Shown here: positions 1-8,880 of the stretch, one piece after another
Layout of the letters: every line of letters begins with the position of its first letter
Numbering within the stretch: the stretch's first letter is position 1
Source: Aminobacter carboxidus
GTDB taxonomy: Bacteria > Pseudomonadota > Alphaproteobacteria > Rhizobiales > Rhizobiaceae
Assembly: GCF_014863355.1 (NCBI RefSeq)
Contig: NZ_JACZEP010000004.1
Span: forward strand, 186,001 to 250,000
Direction: 5' to 3'
Length of the DNA: 64,000 bases
The notes under the pieces: generated by a model
The model's input: only the letters and a program-made list of their open reading frames with translations
Told to the model about the DNA's origin: nothing
Database searches by the model: none
Position numbers and translations under genes: made by a program

Positions 1-939
1 GCCGAGGCTGTAGACCGAGCCGTTGAGCATGCCGGCCCACAGGCCTTCGAGCTCGTTGCGGTCGCGCAGCGGCGGCGAGATCTTGGCGCGCATGTCGAGA
101 TCTTCGTCATAGCAGGTGCGCGTCAGGTAGTGTGGACAGGTCTCGACGGTGACATGCACGCCACGTGCCTGCGCCTCGGCGGCCAGCACCGGGCCCATGC
201 CAACCGAGGTATGGACCAGATGCAGCGAGCAGCCGGTCTTCTCGGCGAGGAAAATCATGCGGCGGATGGTTTCGACCTCGCAGAAGGCGGGGCGCGATTC
301 CGTATAGGCGCCGAGATCCTGGCGGCCGGTGGCCGCGATCTCCTTCTTGATCCACGAGGCGATCTGGGTGTTTTCGCAATGCACGTTGATGACGCCGCCG
401 GGAACCTTGGCGAGGATGCGCATCGCCGCATAGACCCAACCGTCGGTCGCCGGCACGATGCCGATCGGATTGTCGGGCTCGTAGCCGAAATAGCACTTGA
501 ACGACTTCACGCCGGTCTTGGCGATGATCTCCGGAATCTCGGCGATATGCTCTTCGCGCTGGATGCCGAAGTGGAAGCCGAAGTCGATAACCGAGTTCTC
601 CTCGCCCAGCGCCTTCCGCTCCTCGTAGAACGGCAAATAAGATTCCTTGAGGTTGCGGATGTAGAGCAGTGCTGTGGTCACGCCACCGGAAGCGGCAGCT
701 GCCGTTTCGGTGCGCATGTCCTCGGCGAAGGGGTACTTCACGCCGAGATGGCAGTGCGGATCAATCAGGCCCGGCATCAGCACCCGGCCTTCGGCGTCGA
801 TGGTGCGGGTCGCATCGGGCAGCGATTCATCCGATCCGGTCAGGACGATCTTGCCGTCCTTGACCGCGACGCCGCCGTGGAATTCGCCATCGTGGCGAAC
901 CACCCGCGCGTTCTTGATGACCAGATCCGCTTTCATCAT
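1..939 (-). CDS. Hydantoinase/dihydropyrimidinase-family amidohydrolase (3' end outside window)
   Basis: Metal-dependent cyclic amidohydrolase of the D-hydantoinase/dihydropyrimidinase/dihydroorotase superfamily, expected to open a cyclic amide or imide in the cytoplasm. Visible metal ligands are the H-x-H pair in DPHCHLG (His62, His64), a candidate carboxylated lysine in GVKSFKCYFGY (Lys148), His187 in VHCEN and His243 in LVHTS. The window holds 313 codons of an expected 450-490, so the C-terminus is missing. The first ATG overlaps the stop of the preceding gene as ATGA, and a second ATG follows at once. It is the third gene of a coupled operon with a dipicolinate-synthase-A-like and an opine-dehydrogenase-like gene. 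Superfamily is certain; the substrate is unknown. Confidence 0.85.
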   Translation of the reverse strand, partial: MMKADLVIKNARVVRHDGEFHGGVAVKDGKIVLTGSDESLPDATRTIDAEGRVLMPGLIDPHCHLGVKYPFAEDMRTETAAAASGGVTTALLYIRNLKESYLPFYEERKALGEENSVIDFGFHFGIQREEHIAEIPEIIAKTGVKSFKCYFGYEPDNPIGIVPATDGWVYAAMRILAKVPGGVINVHCENTQIASWIKKEIAATGRQDLGAYTESRPAFCEVETIRRMIFLAEKTGCSLHLVHTSVGMGPVLAAEAQARGVHVTVETCPHYLTRTCYDEDLDMRAKISPPLRDRNELEGLWAGMLNGSVYSLG

Positions 940-1823
940 TTCTGCTCCAATATGCCTTCGATGCGTCGGACAATGCCGCTCCACTGGCTGCGGCCGACAG
1001 TGATCGGCGCGCGTGCGCCCATGCCGCGTGCCCAGACGGTTTTCAGCCCGAGTTCGGCCGCGGCCTCCCTGTCGATGGTGCCGGGTGGGGCCGCGACGTC
1101 GACCAGCAACGCATGCTTGGGCAGCAGCTTGAGCTGTTCGCGTTCGAGCAGCCGCTTGGGCACGCTGCCGATGACGATGTCCATCTTCGGCAGGTATTCA
1201 GGCAATTGTTCGAGCGTCAGCGATTCAGCACCCGCCGCATAAGCAGCCGCGCGCTGCACCGGGTTGCGCGCCGCGACATGGACATGCGCGCCGAGCGCCA
1301 CCAGCGTGTTGGTCAACAGCGAGCCGATGGTGCCCTGCCCGACAAGGCAGATGTTGGATTTATGGATAGTGATCTCAGTGTTCTCGATGATCACCTTGAG
1401 CACGCCTTCGACGATCGCCGGTCCGCGTAGCAGCATCAGGTCGACGTCCCACTCATATTCGTGCAGCGTGATGCCGAGTTCCGCGCAATGGCCCTTCAGA
1501 TTGGCATCGCCCCAGCCGAGGATGATGTGGCCCGGCTTGCGCATGCCCTCCAGCATCTCGCGCGTCGGGATGATCTTTTCAGGGCACTTTGGCGCAAACA
1601 GCGCACCTTCGGTGGTGATGCCCGGGATCGGGAACAGCGCGATGTCGGCACCTTTCAGCGCGTCGGCGGCATCCTTGGCGTGATACACGCCCTCGATGCC
1701 CTCCTGCGGCCAGGGAAAACCGTAAGCACGGACGGTGGCGCCGGCGCGGACGGCGCAGCGGGCAATCTCCTGTTCACGGGCGTCGCCGGCGACGACGGCG
1801 ATGACTGTGTTGTTCCAGCTCAT
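936..1823 (-). CDS. Dipicolinate synthase subunit A (DpaA/SpoVFA)-like dehydrogenase
   Basis: 295-residue protein with the layout of spore-former DpaA: an N-terminal Rossmann-like half beginning IAVVAGDAREQE, then PAIVEGVLKVII and TEITIHKSN, a second nucleotide-binding segment VGQGTIGSLLTNTL followed by ALGAHVHVAAR, and a C-terminal DVAAPPGTIDREAAAELG/APITVG region. DpaA oxidises dihydrodipicolinate to dipicolinate in Firmicutes. No dpaB-like partner is visible here and the organism looks non-sporulating, so a related dehydrogenation of another cyclic amino acid is equally possible. ATGA overlaps on both sides show translational coupling with the neighbouring enzymes. Family assignment is good; the reaction is inferred. 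Confidence 0.75.
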   Translation of the reverse strand: MSWNNTVIAVVAGDAREQEIARCAVRAGATVRAYGFPWPQEGIEGVYHAKDAADALKGADIALFPIPGITTEGALFAPKCPEKIIPTREMLEGMRKPGHIILGWGDANLKGHCAELGITLHEYEWDVDLMLLRGPAIVEGVLKVIIENTEITIHKSNICLVGQGTIGSLLTNTLVALGAHVHVAARNPVQRAAAYAAGAESLTLEQLPEYLPKMDIVIGSVPKRLLEREQLKLLPKHALLVDVAAPPGTIDREAAAELGLKTVWARGMGARAPITVGRSQWSGIVRRIEGILEQK

Positions 1824-2908
1824 TTCGCCCTCACCTTCTGAATGACCTGATCCCGAGACATGCCGGCGATGCCCATCGCCTCGGCGGTGCGACCGCCCTT
1901 GCGATAATCGGTGCCGACGGCGATCTGCGCCAGGCTGTAGAGCGAATGCGCCACGGGCGTTTCGACGCCTGCGATCTTCGCGAATTCAAGGAATGGCAGC
2001 AGGCCGTGGCCGAAATCTTCCTTGTAGTAGCGGTATTCGAGCGAATCCGGACCCTTGATGCGCTTGTTGGCCTCGCCGCCGGCAATCGCCGCGCGGAAGT
2101 CGGAAGTGTCGATGACATCGGCCTCGACCGTGCCGAGCAGCTTCATCTCTTCGACGAGGTTGGGCAGATCATGCCCGAAGGCCCTGGCCACCGCCAGCCG
2201 CTCGTCGTCGAGCTGCTTCATGACGCGGGCGACGCCGGGGGTCATCGCATCGACGTAGAAGGTGAAGTTGCCGCCAGTCGCCTCGACCCAGGCGGCGGCA
2301 AGGACAGCCGCCGGCGGATGCAGGACCATGTTGACGTTGGAGAGGTCGGAAGCGATCACGTCGGCAACCGGGGTAAGGCCCGGATAGAGTTTTCCCGCGA
2401 TCTCCAGCACCTCGGAGCCGCCCTTCAGCGCTGCGGCCTTGAGCTGCTTGGCGCGGCCGGAGACGGTGACACCATCGGGGCGGTATTTGCGCGCGACATA
2501 GGTCAGGGTCGAGAACTCGACGACGGGCGGTGCCGCGCGGCCAGTGCGCGAAAAAGTCTCGGCGAATTCGAGCGCGCCACCGGTGTGACCGGGATTGAGC
2601 ACCACGGGTTTGCTCGAGGGCCAGCCGGCAGCCGCAAGCGCCGAGGCGATGGCCGAATGCGAAAAGGTAGGCAGGACGACGACCACGACATCGACGCCAT
2701 CGATTGCCGCCTTGAGATCGGTGGTGATCAGCGCGGGCTTGGCCACGCCCTCGCCGAGCTTGCCTTCAAAGGCGACACCACCCAGCTTGACATGCGGCTC
2801 CAACGTTTCGGCCGAACGCGCCCAGAAATGGACGTCATGACCGGCCTGGACCAACTCTGCGACCGAGGCTGCACCGCCCGCGCCGGCTCCTAATACTGCA
2901 ACTTTCAT
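1820..2908 (-). CDS. NAD(P)-dependent opine (octopine/nopaline) dehydrogenase family protein
   Basis: 362-residue oxidoreductase starting MKVAVLGAGAGGAA, a glycine-rich dinucleotide-binding loop, followed by an NAD-glycerol-3-phosphate-dehydrogenase-like domain (VVVVLPTFSHSAI, LNPGHTGGALEF) and a C-terminal octopine-dehydrogenase-type domain (SNVNMVLHPPAAVL, EYRYYKEDFGHGLLPF). Such enzymes reductively join, or oxidatively split, an amino acid and a 2-oxo acid. The start at 2908 was chosen because a strong GGAGGAGA ribosome site lies just upstream; 33 further in-frame codons have no support. First gene of a three-gene coupled set, about 100 nt after a promoter-operator. Whether it acts in opine synthesis or breakdown is not visible; the amidohydrolase next door suggests breakdown. 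Confidence 0.8.
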   Translation of the reverse strand: MKVAVLGAGAGGAASVAELVQAGHDVHFWARSAETLEPHVKLGGVAFEGKLGEGVAKPALITTDLKAAIDGVDVVVVVLPTFSHSAIASALAAAGWPSSKPVVLNPGHTGGALEFAETFSRTGRAAPPVVEFSTLTYVARKYRPDGVTVSGRAKQLKAAALKGGSEVLEIAGKLYPGLTPVADVIASDLSNVNMVLHPPAAVLAAAWVEATGGNFTFYVDAMTPGVARVMKQLDDERLAVARAFGHDLPNLVEEMKLLGTVEADVIDTSDFRAAIAGGEANKRIKGPDSLEYRYYKEDFGHGLLPFLEFAKIAGVETPVAHSLYSLAQIAVGTDYRKGGRTAEAMGIAGMSRDQVIQKVRAK

Positions 2909-2992
2909 TCTCTCCTCCGGGGGCCGAGGTACGGCTATCGGGCCGCACGACCTCATGCTCGAAACGGGTACTCCTCCCCGCTCCTCGCGCCA

Positions 2993-3048
2993 ATTGATTG
3001 CCATCAATCAGTTTGATCACACTTTATGATCACACTGGAAATTGTCAA
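2993..3048 (-). promoter_or_regulatory. Promoter with TGATCA-N7-TGATCA operator (copy A) and a second inverted repeat
   Basis: On the minus strand a TTGACA -35 box (3043-3048) is followed after 10 nt by two palindromic TGATCA half sites (3027-3032 and 3014-3019) separated by 7 nt; the -10 region would fall between or on them. The 19-bp core TGATCACACTTTATGATCA recurs exactly near 11310-11328, at the same distance from TTGACA. Closer to the gene, ATTGAT-TGCC-ATCAAT (2993-3008) is another perfect inverted repeat. This geometry fits a repressor blocking RNA polymerase. The regulator, perhaps of the GntR type, is not encoded in the window. Confidence 0.75.
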
Positions 3049-3071
3049 GCGGAAGAATGTGCTTCCGTCAC

Positions 3072-3503
3072 TCACGCGGCCTGATGCTTCAGCCCTGCCG
3101 CCTCGATGCCTGAAATGGCGGCGAGTTCGTCATTGTCCGATGTGTCGCCAGTGATGCCGACAGCGCCGAGCAGCTTGCCCGACGCGTCGCGGATCAGCAC
3201 GCCGCCCGGCACCGGCACGATCTTGCCACCCGAGACGGCGTTGAGCCCTTCCATGAAGTGCGGGCGCTCCTTCGCCGTCTGGTCGAGCCAGCGCGAGCCC
3301 ATGCCGACAGCGAGCGCACCATAGGCTTTGCCCGAGGCGATCTCGTAGCGCAGCATCGATGCGCCATCCTGCTTCTGGAAAGCCTTGAGATGGCCGCCGG
3401 CGTCGAGCACGGCAACGGTCAGCGGCTTCATCTTCACTTCCGATCCTTTGGCGAATGCGGCTTCGATGATGGCGTTGGCCTTGGCGAGCGTCAGTTCGGA
3501 CAT
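3072..3503 (-). CDS. GlcG/HbpS family protein
   Basis: 143-residue protein of the GlcG/HbpS (DUF336) family, recognised by LTVAVLDAGGHLKAFQKQDG, RYEIASGKAYGAL and the C-terminal GAVGITGDTSDNDE. GlcG genes commonly sit beside glycolate and malate synthase genes; members bind haem or small ligands but their enzymatic role is unsettled. Start at 3503 follows a GAGGAAG ribosome site. It begins 10 nt after the malate synthase stop, so it is the last gene of the riboswitch-controlled dadA-like/glcB/glcG-like operon. Family is confident; the function in glyoxylate metabolism is inferred from context. Confidence 0.85.
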   Translation of the reverse strand: MSELTLAKANAIIEAAFAKGSEVKMKPLTVAVLDAGGHLKAFQKQDGASMLRYEIASGKAYGALAVGMGSRWLDQTAKERPHFMEGLNAVSGGKIVPVPGGVLIRDASGKLLGAVGITGDTSDNDELAAISGIEAAGLKHQAA

Positions 3504-3513
3504 GTTTGCTTCC

Positions 3514-5724
3514 TCAATTCGTAATCTTGGGTTGTGACGCGATGCGGCGCTTCGCCTTGAGTTCGAGCCGGCGCTTGTGAAGGACCGGCTCGGTGTAGCC
3601 GTTGGGCTGGGCGCGGCCTTCGAAGACGAGGTCGCAGGCAGCACGGAAGGCGGTCGACTGGTCGAACTCGGGCGCCATCGGCTTGTAGAGCGGATCGCCG
3701 ACATTCTGCCGGTCGACGATCGCCGCCATGCGCTGGAGTGAATCCATCACCTGGATGTGCGAGCAGACATCGTGGCGCAGCCAGTTGGCGATGTGCTGGG
3801 AGGAGATGCGCAGCGTGGCGCGGTCTTCCATCAGCCCGACGTCGTTGATGTCGGGCACCTTCGAGCAGCCGACACCCTGGTCGATCCAGCGCACGACGTA
3901 GCCGAGGATGCCCTGCGCATTGTTGTCGAGCTCGCGCTGAACCTCGTCGGGCGTCCAGTTGGGACGGACGACCACCGGCACAGACAAGATGTCGTCGAGG
4001 CGGGCCTTGGGCCGGTTCTTCAGCTCGGCCTGCACCTGATGCACGTCGACCTTGTGGTAGTGGGTGGCATGAAGCGTCGCTGCCGTCGGCGACGGCACCC
4101 AGGCGGTGTTGGCGCCGGCCTTGGGATGGGCGATCTTCTGCTCCAGCATCGCCGCCATCAGATCCGGCATCGCCCACATGCCCTTGCCGATCTGGGCATG
4201 GCCCGACAGGCCGCATTCCAGACCGGTGTCGACGTTCCAGGCCTCATAGGCATTGATCCACGGCGCCTGCTTCATGTCGCCCTTGCGCACCATCGGGCCG
4301 GCTTCCATTGAGGTGTGGATTTCGTCGCCGGTGCGGTCGAGGAAGCCGGTGTTGATGAACACCACGCGTTCCTTGGCGGCACGGATGCACTCCTTGAGGT
4401 TAACAGTGGTGCGCCGCTCCTCGTCCATGATGCCCATCTTGATGGTCTTGCGCGGCATGCCGACGAGGCGCTCGACGCGGTCGAAGATCTCGACGGCAAA
4501 GGCGACTTCCTCGGGGCCGTGCATCTTCGGCTTGACGACATACATCGAGCCGGCACGGGAATTGGCGCGGCGGCCATTGGCACCGACATCGTGCAGGGCG
4601 ATGAGTGCGGTAATCGCCGCGTCCATGATGCCTTCGGGCACCTCGTTGCCGTCGCGGTCGTGGATCGCGGGATTGGTCATCAGGTGACCGACATTGCGCA
4701 CCAGCATCAGCGAACGGCCGGGCAGCGAAACGGTGCCGCCATCGGGGCCGGTGTAGTCGCGGTCGCCATTGAGCTTGCGGGTGACCGGTTTGCCGCCCTT
4801 GTCAAAAGTCTCGGACAGGTCGCCGCGCATCAGGCCAAGCCAGTTGCGGTAGACCACGACCTTGTCTTCGGCATCGACAGCGGCGACCGAATCCTCGCAG
4901 TCCTGGATGGTGGTCAGCGCAGACTCCAGCACCATGTCGGAGATGCCGGCCGGATCGGTCTTGCCGATCGCACTTTCACGGTTGACCACGACCTCGACAT
5001 GCAGGCCGTTCTTCGCAAGCAGCACCGCGTCAGGATTCTTGGCCTCACCACGATAACCGGCGAACTGCTTTGCGTTGCCCAGCGAGATCGAACCGGAAGC
5101 CGTCGCAAGTTTCAGTGCACCGCCCTCGACCGCAAGCCCGGTCACATCCGCCCAGTTGCCCGATGCCAGCGGCGCCGACTGATCCAGAAACGCCTTGGCC
5201 CAGGCGATGACCTTGGCGCCACGCTTGGGATTGTAGCCCTTGGTCTTTTCGGCACCATCGGCGTCGGAGATCGCGTCGGTGCCGTAAAGCGCGTCATAGA
5301 GCGACCCCCAACGCGCATTGGCGGCGTTCAGCGCATAACGCGCATTCATCACCGGCACCACCAGTTGCGGGCCGGCAACCGTGGCGATCTCCGCATCAAC
5401 ATTGTCGGTGGTGACCGCAAAGGCCGGGCCTTCCGGCACGAGATAGCCGATCTCGCTCAAAAACGCCTTGTAGGCCGCCATGTCGTGCGGGGCGCCATGC
5501 TTGCGGTACCAGGCGTCGAGCTTGAGCTGGAAGTCGTCGCGCTTTTCCAGAAGCGCCCGGTTCTTCGGCCCGAGATCGTGCACGATCGCCGAAAAGCCCT
5601 CCCAGAACGCATCGACCTCGACACCCGTGCCGACAATCGCCTCGCCAACGAAATCGTGCAACTCACGCGCGACAGATAGGCCATGCAGGGAGACGCGGTC
5701 ACTGATCCTGTTCATCATGTTCAT
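3514..5724 (-). CDS. glcB: Malate synthase G
   Basis: 736-residue malate synthase G, which condenses glyoxylate with acetyl-CoA to give malate in the cytoplasm. Family blocks are present in order: the N-terminal clasp region, [74 protein letters not shown] and [16 protein letters not shown], and the length is normal. The ATG at 5724 lies 8 nt after GGGGAG; an in-frame TTG at 5730 is less likely. It starts 18 nt after the stop of a DadA-like dehydrogenase and is followed 10 nt later by a GlcG-like gene. The upstream tandem glycine riboswitch suggests a role in disposing of glycine-derived glyoxylate. Confidence 0.97.
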   Translation of the reverse strand: MNMMNRISDRVSLHGLSVARELHDFVGEAIVGTGVEVDAFWEGFSAIVHDLGPKNRALLEKRDDFQLKLDAWYRKHGAPHDMAAYKAFLSEIGYLVPEGPAFAVTTDNVDAEIATVAGPQLVVPVMNARYALNAANARWGSLYDALYGTDAISDADGAEKTKGYNPKRGAKVIAWAKAFLDQSAPLASGNWADVTGLAVEGGALKLATASGSISLGNAKQFAGYRGEAKNPDAVLLAKNGLHVEVVVNRESAIGKTDPAGISDMVLESALTTIQDCEDSVAAVDAEDKVVVYRNWLGLMRGDLSETFDKGGKPVTRKLNGDRDYTGPDGGTVSLPGRSLMLVRNVGHLMTNPAIHDRDGNEVPEGIMDAAITALIALHDVGANGRRANSRAGSMYVVKPKMHGPEEVAFAVEIFDRVERLVGMPRKTIKMGIMDEERRTTVNLKECIRAAKERVVFINTGFLDRTGDEIHTSMEAGPMVRKGDMKQAPWINAYEAWNVDTGLECGLSGHAQIGKGMWAMPDLMAAMLEQKIAHPKAGANTAWVPSPTAATLHATHYHKVDVHQVQAELKNRPKARLDDILSVPVVVRPNWTPDEVQRELDNNAQGILGYVVRWIDQGVGCSKVPDINDVGLMEDRATLRISSQHIANWLRHDVCSHIQVMDSLQRMAAIVDRQNVGDPLYKPMAPEFDQSTAFRAACDLVFEGRAQPNGYTEPVLHKRRLELKAKRRIASQPKITN

Positions 5725-5742
5725 GATCAAAACTCCCCTGTT

Positions 5743-6996
5743 TCAGGCCGCGATCGCAGCGTCGGTGCGGAATTCGCCCGAAATGGTCTCGGCGACCATC
5801 TGGGCGGTGGCGGCGGACAGCGTCCAGCCGAGATGGCCGTGGCCGGTGTTGTAGAACACACCCGGCTGGCGACCCTTGCCGACCCTCGGCATCATGTTGG
5901 GCATCATCGGCCTGAGGCCGGCCCATGGCACGACGCGGTTGGTGTCGACGCCAGGGAACAGCATGCGGGTCCAGTCGACCAGCGGCCTGACACGGTCGTC
6001 ACGAATGTCGCGGTTCATGCCGTTGAACTCGGCAGTGCCGGCAACACGGAAGCGTCCTTCGCCGAGACGGCTGGTGACGATCTTGGCGCGGTCGTCGAGC
6101 AGGCTGACCCAGGGCGCGGCGTTCCGGCTGCGCTCGTCGTCGAGATGCACTGTGATCGAGTAGCCCTTGACCGGATAGACATTGACGCGATCGCCGAGCA
6201 TCGCGGCAAAGTGACGGCTGGCCGAGCCGGCGCAGACGACAATGCCATCGGCCTCGACGATCTGGTCACCAGGCTCGCTGGACGCCCCGCCGCTGGTATA
6301 ACCGATACAGAACACGCCATCGCGGGCGATCCGGTTGACGGTCGCGTCGAAGACGAAACGCGCCCCGCGCCGCTCGCAGGCCTTGGCCAGGCCGAAGGTG
6401 AACTTGTGGATGTCGCCGGTCGAATCCGACGGCGTGTAGAAGCCACCATGGAAATCGCCATGCAAGGTCGGCTCGATCGACTTCACTTCCTGCGCCGTCA
6501 CCGGCCTGCGGTCGAGGCCACCTTCGACCAGCATCGAATTGACCTTCAGTGCATGCTGGAAGCTCGGTCTGTCCCAGTAGAAATGCAGGATGCCGCGCTG
6601 GACATGGTCGAAATCGATATTCTCGCGCTCGGCAATCGCAAGCAGATGCTTGCGCGCGGCGATCGCCAGCCGCGTCGTCTCCACCGTGTTGTCACGATAA
6701 TTCGCGATGTTGGAGACGAACTCGGCGAGCCAGGCATATTTGTGCCAGGTCGGCCGGGGGTTCATCAAAAGTGGCGCATCGCGGCGCAGCATCCACTTCA
6801 TGCCCTTGAGCAAGGTCGACCAATGGTTCCAGACTTCGGCGTTGCTGGCCGACAACTGGCCGCCATTGGCGAACGACGTCTCCATGCCGGCATAACGCTG
6901 GCGGTCGATGACGGTGACGGAATAGCCGCGCTCCAGAAGCGCATAGGCAGTGGTAACGCCGGTGATACCGGCGCCAATAACGGCAATATGGGGCAT
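5743..6996 (-). CDS. DadA-type FAD-dependent D-amino acid / glycine dehydrogenase
   Basis: 417-residue FAD-dependent amine oxidoreductase of the DadA/DAO family. The N-terminus IAVIGAGITGVTTAYALLERG is the ADP-binding motif; VVCAGSASRHFAAML and the C-terminal GHGHLGWTLSAATAQMVAETI match the FAD-binding ends of D-amino acid dehydrogenases. It would oxidise a small amino acid to the 2-oxo acid, passing electrons to the membrane chain. The ATG at 6996 follows GGAGAG closely. Immediately upstream is a tandem glycine riboswitch and immediately downstream is malate synthase G, so glycine (to glyoxylate) is the most economical substrate, although sequence alone would also allow D-alanine or sarcosine. 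Confidence 0.85.
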   Translation of the reverse strand: MPHIAVIGAGITGVTTAYALLERGYSVTVIDRQRYAGMETSFANGGQLSASNAEVWNHWSTLLKGMKWMLRRDAPLLMNPRPTWHKYAWLAEFVSNIANYRDNTVETTRLAIAARKHLLAIAERENIDFDHVQRGILHFYWDRPSFQHALKVNSMLVEGGLDRRPVTAQEVKSIEPTLHGDFHGGFYTPSDSTGDIHKFTFGLAKACERRGARFVFDATVNRIARDGVFCIGYTSGGASSEPGDQIVEADGIVVCAGSASRHFAAMLGDRVNVYPVKGYSITVHLDDERSRNAAPWVSLLDDRAKIVTSRLGEGRFRVAGTAEFNGMNRDIRDDRVRPLVDWTRMLFPGVDTNRVVPWAGLRPMMPNMMPRVGKGRQPGVFYNTGHGHLGWTLSAATAQMVAETISGEFRTDAAIAA

Positions 6997-7045
6997 TTCA
7001 CTCTCCGCGAACAAAGTTGGGTGCGGGCCGAAACCCGCGGTTATT

Positions 7046-7234
7046 CCCCAATCTGTCGCTGTACCTGAGAGCTTAACCGCGACGGCCCGGCCGCTGCGGC
7101 TTTCCCCTTCGGTGGACGCTCGAAGCGCCTCTCTCCAGATCGTTCAACTGCATGGTCACTTTTGCCTGAGAGTTTCCTGGGGGGTTGCTCCGTCGGCGTC
7201 GGCCGGTGTCGTCTAGCAGCGGCCGATCTCTCCC
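7046..7234 (-). promoter_or_regulatory. Tandem glycine riboswitch
   Basis: Two glycine aptamers lie head to tail on the minus strand. Aptamer 1 begins near 7234 with GGGAGAGAT and closes with AACTCTCAGGCAAAAGTGACC near 7150-7170; aptamer 2 begins ATCTGGAGAGAGGCGC near 7140, contains CCACCGAAGGGG and closes with GCTCTCAGGTACAGCGACAG near 7052-7072. These are the signature core sequences of the gcvT-type glycine riboswitch. A GCGGG/CCCGC hairpin (7023-7038) without a U run separates it from the ribosome site of the dadA-like gene, so control may be at translation; glycine would be expected to switch expression on. A possible weak promoter lies just upstream (TTGCGG, 17 nt, TAAGAA). Confidence 0.93.
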
Positions 7235-7312
7235 AATGCAGCCTGTTGAACGCAATTCTTCTTAGCTGGCGCCAGGCCGTACCGCAACGGTAGTCGCGGG
7301 ACGGCAAAGGCG

Positions 7313-8752
7313 TCAGTTTCCTTCGTCGTAAAGCGTTGTGGTCGTTTCGACGCCATGCTCGTGCAAGCCAGCGCGCACCACCGCGGCGGCCGCCAGTTCG
7401 CGGGCCTTCCGGCGGATCGACGGTTCGTCAACGCCCTGCACCTTGCCGTCCAAATAGACCGCCTTGCCATCAACCCAGGTCTGGGTGATCGAGGCCGTCG
7501 AGGCCGAGAACACCAGCGCCTGCAGCGGATCGTAGAACGGCGTCCACTCGACATGGTCGAGGTCGAACAGGATGAAGTCAGCCTTCTTGCCGATCTCCAG
7601 CGAGCCGATCTCGTCATCCCACATCAGGGCGCGCGCGCCTTCGATGGTGGCGGCACGCAGCGCATCGCGCGCGGTGAAGACGTCGGGCTTGAGCCGTGCA
7701 TCCTTGAACATGCCGGCAACGACGAGCATCTGCCGCATCAGGTTCATGTTGCCGGCAGCCGAGACACCGTCGGTGCCGAGGCCTACCTTGACACCGGCCC
7801 TGACCATCTCGGGATACTTGCCGATCGACGTCGCGCCCTTGCCGAGCTTGAAAGACGAGCACGGGCAGAAGGCGACGCTGGCGCCACGTTCGGCCAAAAG
7901 CTTGACCTCGTCATCCGACACGGCAGCGCCGTGGGCGATGACCAGGTTCTTGCGGATGCCGCCGGCATTGTCGACGCGGGTGATCGGCCAGCAGCCATAT
8001 TTGCTTTCGCAGACCTTGGCCTCCTCGATCGAGGTCGCCAGGTGATAGGTCGTGCCGACGCCGAGCTTTTCGGCCAGCGCCACCGCGCCGACATGCAGTT
8101 CGAGGCTGCAGGGCTCCTTGCCCTCGATGTTGACCCAGCAGCGGGCACGGCCGTCGAGGGTATTGTTATAGCGCAGCACGTTTTCCTCGAGCACCTTCAG
8201 CGCCGACTGGGCGTCGGGGAAAAAGTGATGCTCTGCCATCTCCTCGGTCCAGCCGCGCGGCAGCTCGGCCGGGCGGTTGTCGGCGGCGTGGCGGCCGGTG
8301 ATGCCGCGGATGCCAGTCTTGTCCATCGCCCTAATGACGATGCCGGGATCATATTGCGAGCCCATGTCGAGGAAGCAGGTGGTGCCACAGCGCAGCATCT
8401 CGGTGATGCCGAGCAGCGCGCCCCAATACTCGTCTTCCTCTGATATGTGGGCGTAGAAGGGCTTGGCCCAGTGGAACACCCAGGCGCGGGTATTGAGATT
8501 GTCGGGGAAGACCGCGCGCGACAGCGTCTCGGACAGGTGCACATGGCTGTCTACGAAGCCCGGGCAGATGCCCAGCATCGTACCGTCGATGACCTTGTCG
8601 AAGCTTTTGTTCTTGTGGCGTGCCGCCACTTCATCCGCCTGGCCGATATCGGCGATGCGGTCGTTTTCGACGACCACGCTGGCGTTGCGCAGCACCGTGT
8701 CGTTCTTGTCGACCGTGAAGGCGAAGTTCAAATTCTCGATCAGCGTGCGCAT
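7313..8752 (-). CDS. Amidohydrolase of the chlorohydrolase/guanine-deaminase type
   Basis: 479-residue metal-dependent hydrolase of the TrzA/AtzA/SsnA/guanine-deaminase branch of the amidohydrolase superfamily. It has the zinc H-x-H in PGFVDSHVHLSE (His70, His72), IAHGAAVSDDE near residue 282, the catalytic Asp in GLGTDGVSAAGNMNLM and the C-terminal beta-sandwich signature EIGSLEIGKKADFILFD. Such enzymes deaminate or dechlorinate purines, triazines and related ring compounds. The ATG at 8752 follows GGAG. It is on the same strand as, and 128 nt after, the M24 gene, with strong hairpins in the gap, so it may or may not share that transcript. Substrate unknown. Confidence 0.85.
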   Translation of the reverse strand: MRTLIENLNFAFTVDKNDTVLRNASVVVENDRIADIGQADEVAARHKNKSFDKVIDGTMLGICPGFVDSHVHLSETLSRAVFPDNLNTRAWVFHWAKPFYAHISEEDEYWGALLGITEMLRCGTTCFLDMGSQYDPGIVIRAMDKTGIRGITGRHAADNRPAELPRGWTEEMAEHHFFPDAQSALKVLEENVLRYNNTLDGRARCWVNIEGKEPCSLELHVGAVALAEKLGVGTTYHLATSIEEAKVCESKYGCWPITRVDNAGGIRKNLVIAHGAAVSDDEVKLLAERGASVAFCPCSSFKLGKGATSIGKYPEMVRAGVKVGLGTDGVSAAGNMNLMRQMLVVAGMFKDARLKPDVFTARDALRAATIEGARALMWDDEIGSLEIGKKADFILFDLDHVEWTPFYDPLQALVFSASTASITQTWVDGKAVYLDGKVQGVDEPSIRRKARELAAAAVVRAGLHEHGVETTTTLYDEGN

Positions 8753-8794
8753 GTGTCTCCACCCCATACTTCACTCACGGACCTTCAATCGTGT

Positions 8795-8859
8795 CCCGCC
8801 GGTCCGTGACGGCGGGCGACATCTCGCTATGCAGCCGGGCCACAAAGCACCCCGGCTGC
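8795..8859. repeat. Two strong hairpins between the M24 and amidohydrolase genes
   Basis: CCCGCC (8795-8800) pairs with GGCGGG (8811-8816), and GCAGCCGGG (8831-8839) pairs perfectly with CCCGGCTGC (8851-8859). Neither is followed by a T run on the minus strand, so they look more like palindromic intergenic elements or mRNA-processing hairpins than intrinsic terminators. Confidence 0.6.
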
Positions 8860-8880
8860 CAAATCACAAGGCAGGTTCGC

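Noticed and set aside
130-1242. Long plus-strand open frame opposite the amidohydrolase and DpaA-like genes
   Set aside because: Composition is His/Asp/Gly/Arg-rich antisense shadow with no family resemblance; the minus strand carries convincing genes with motifs.
2835-3020. Short minus-strand frame over the operator region upstream of the opine dehydrogenase gene
   Set aside because: It overlaps the promoter and operator and has no ribosome site or similarity.
4315-5679. 454-codon plus-strand frame opposite glcB
   Set aside because: Shadow of a GC-rich gene: no motif, no ribosome site, and glcB on the other strand is unambiguous.
7041-7307. Minus-strand frame across the glycine riboswitch
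   Set aside because: Its sequence is explained base by base by the two aptamers; no protein similarity.
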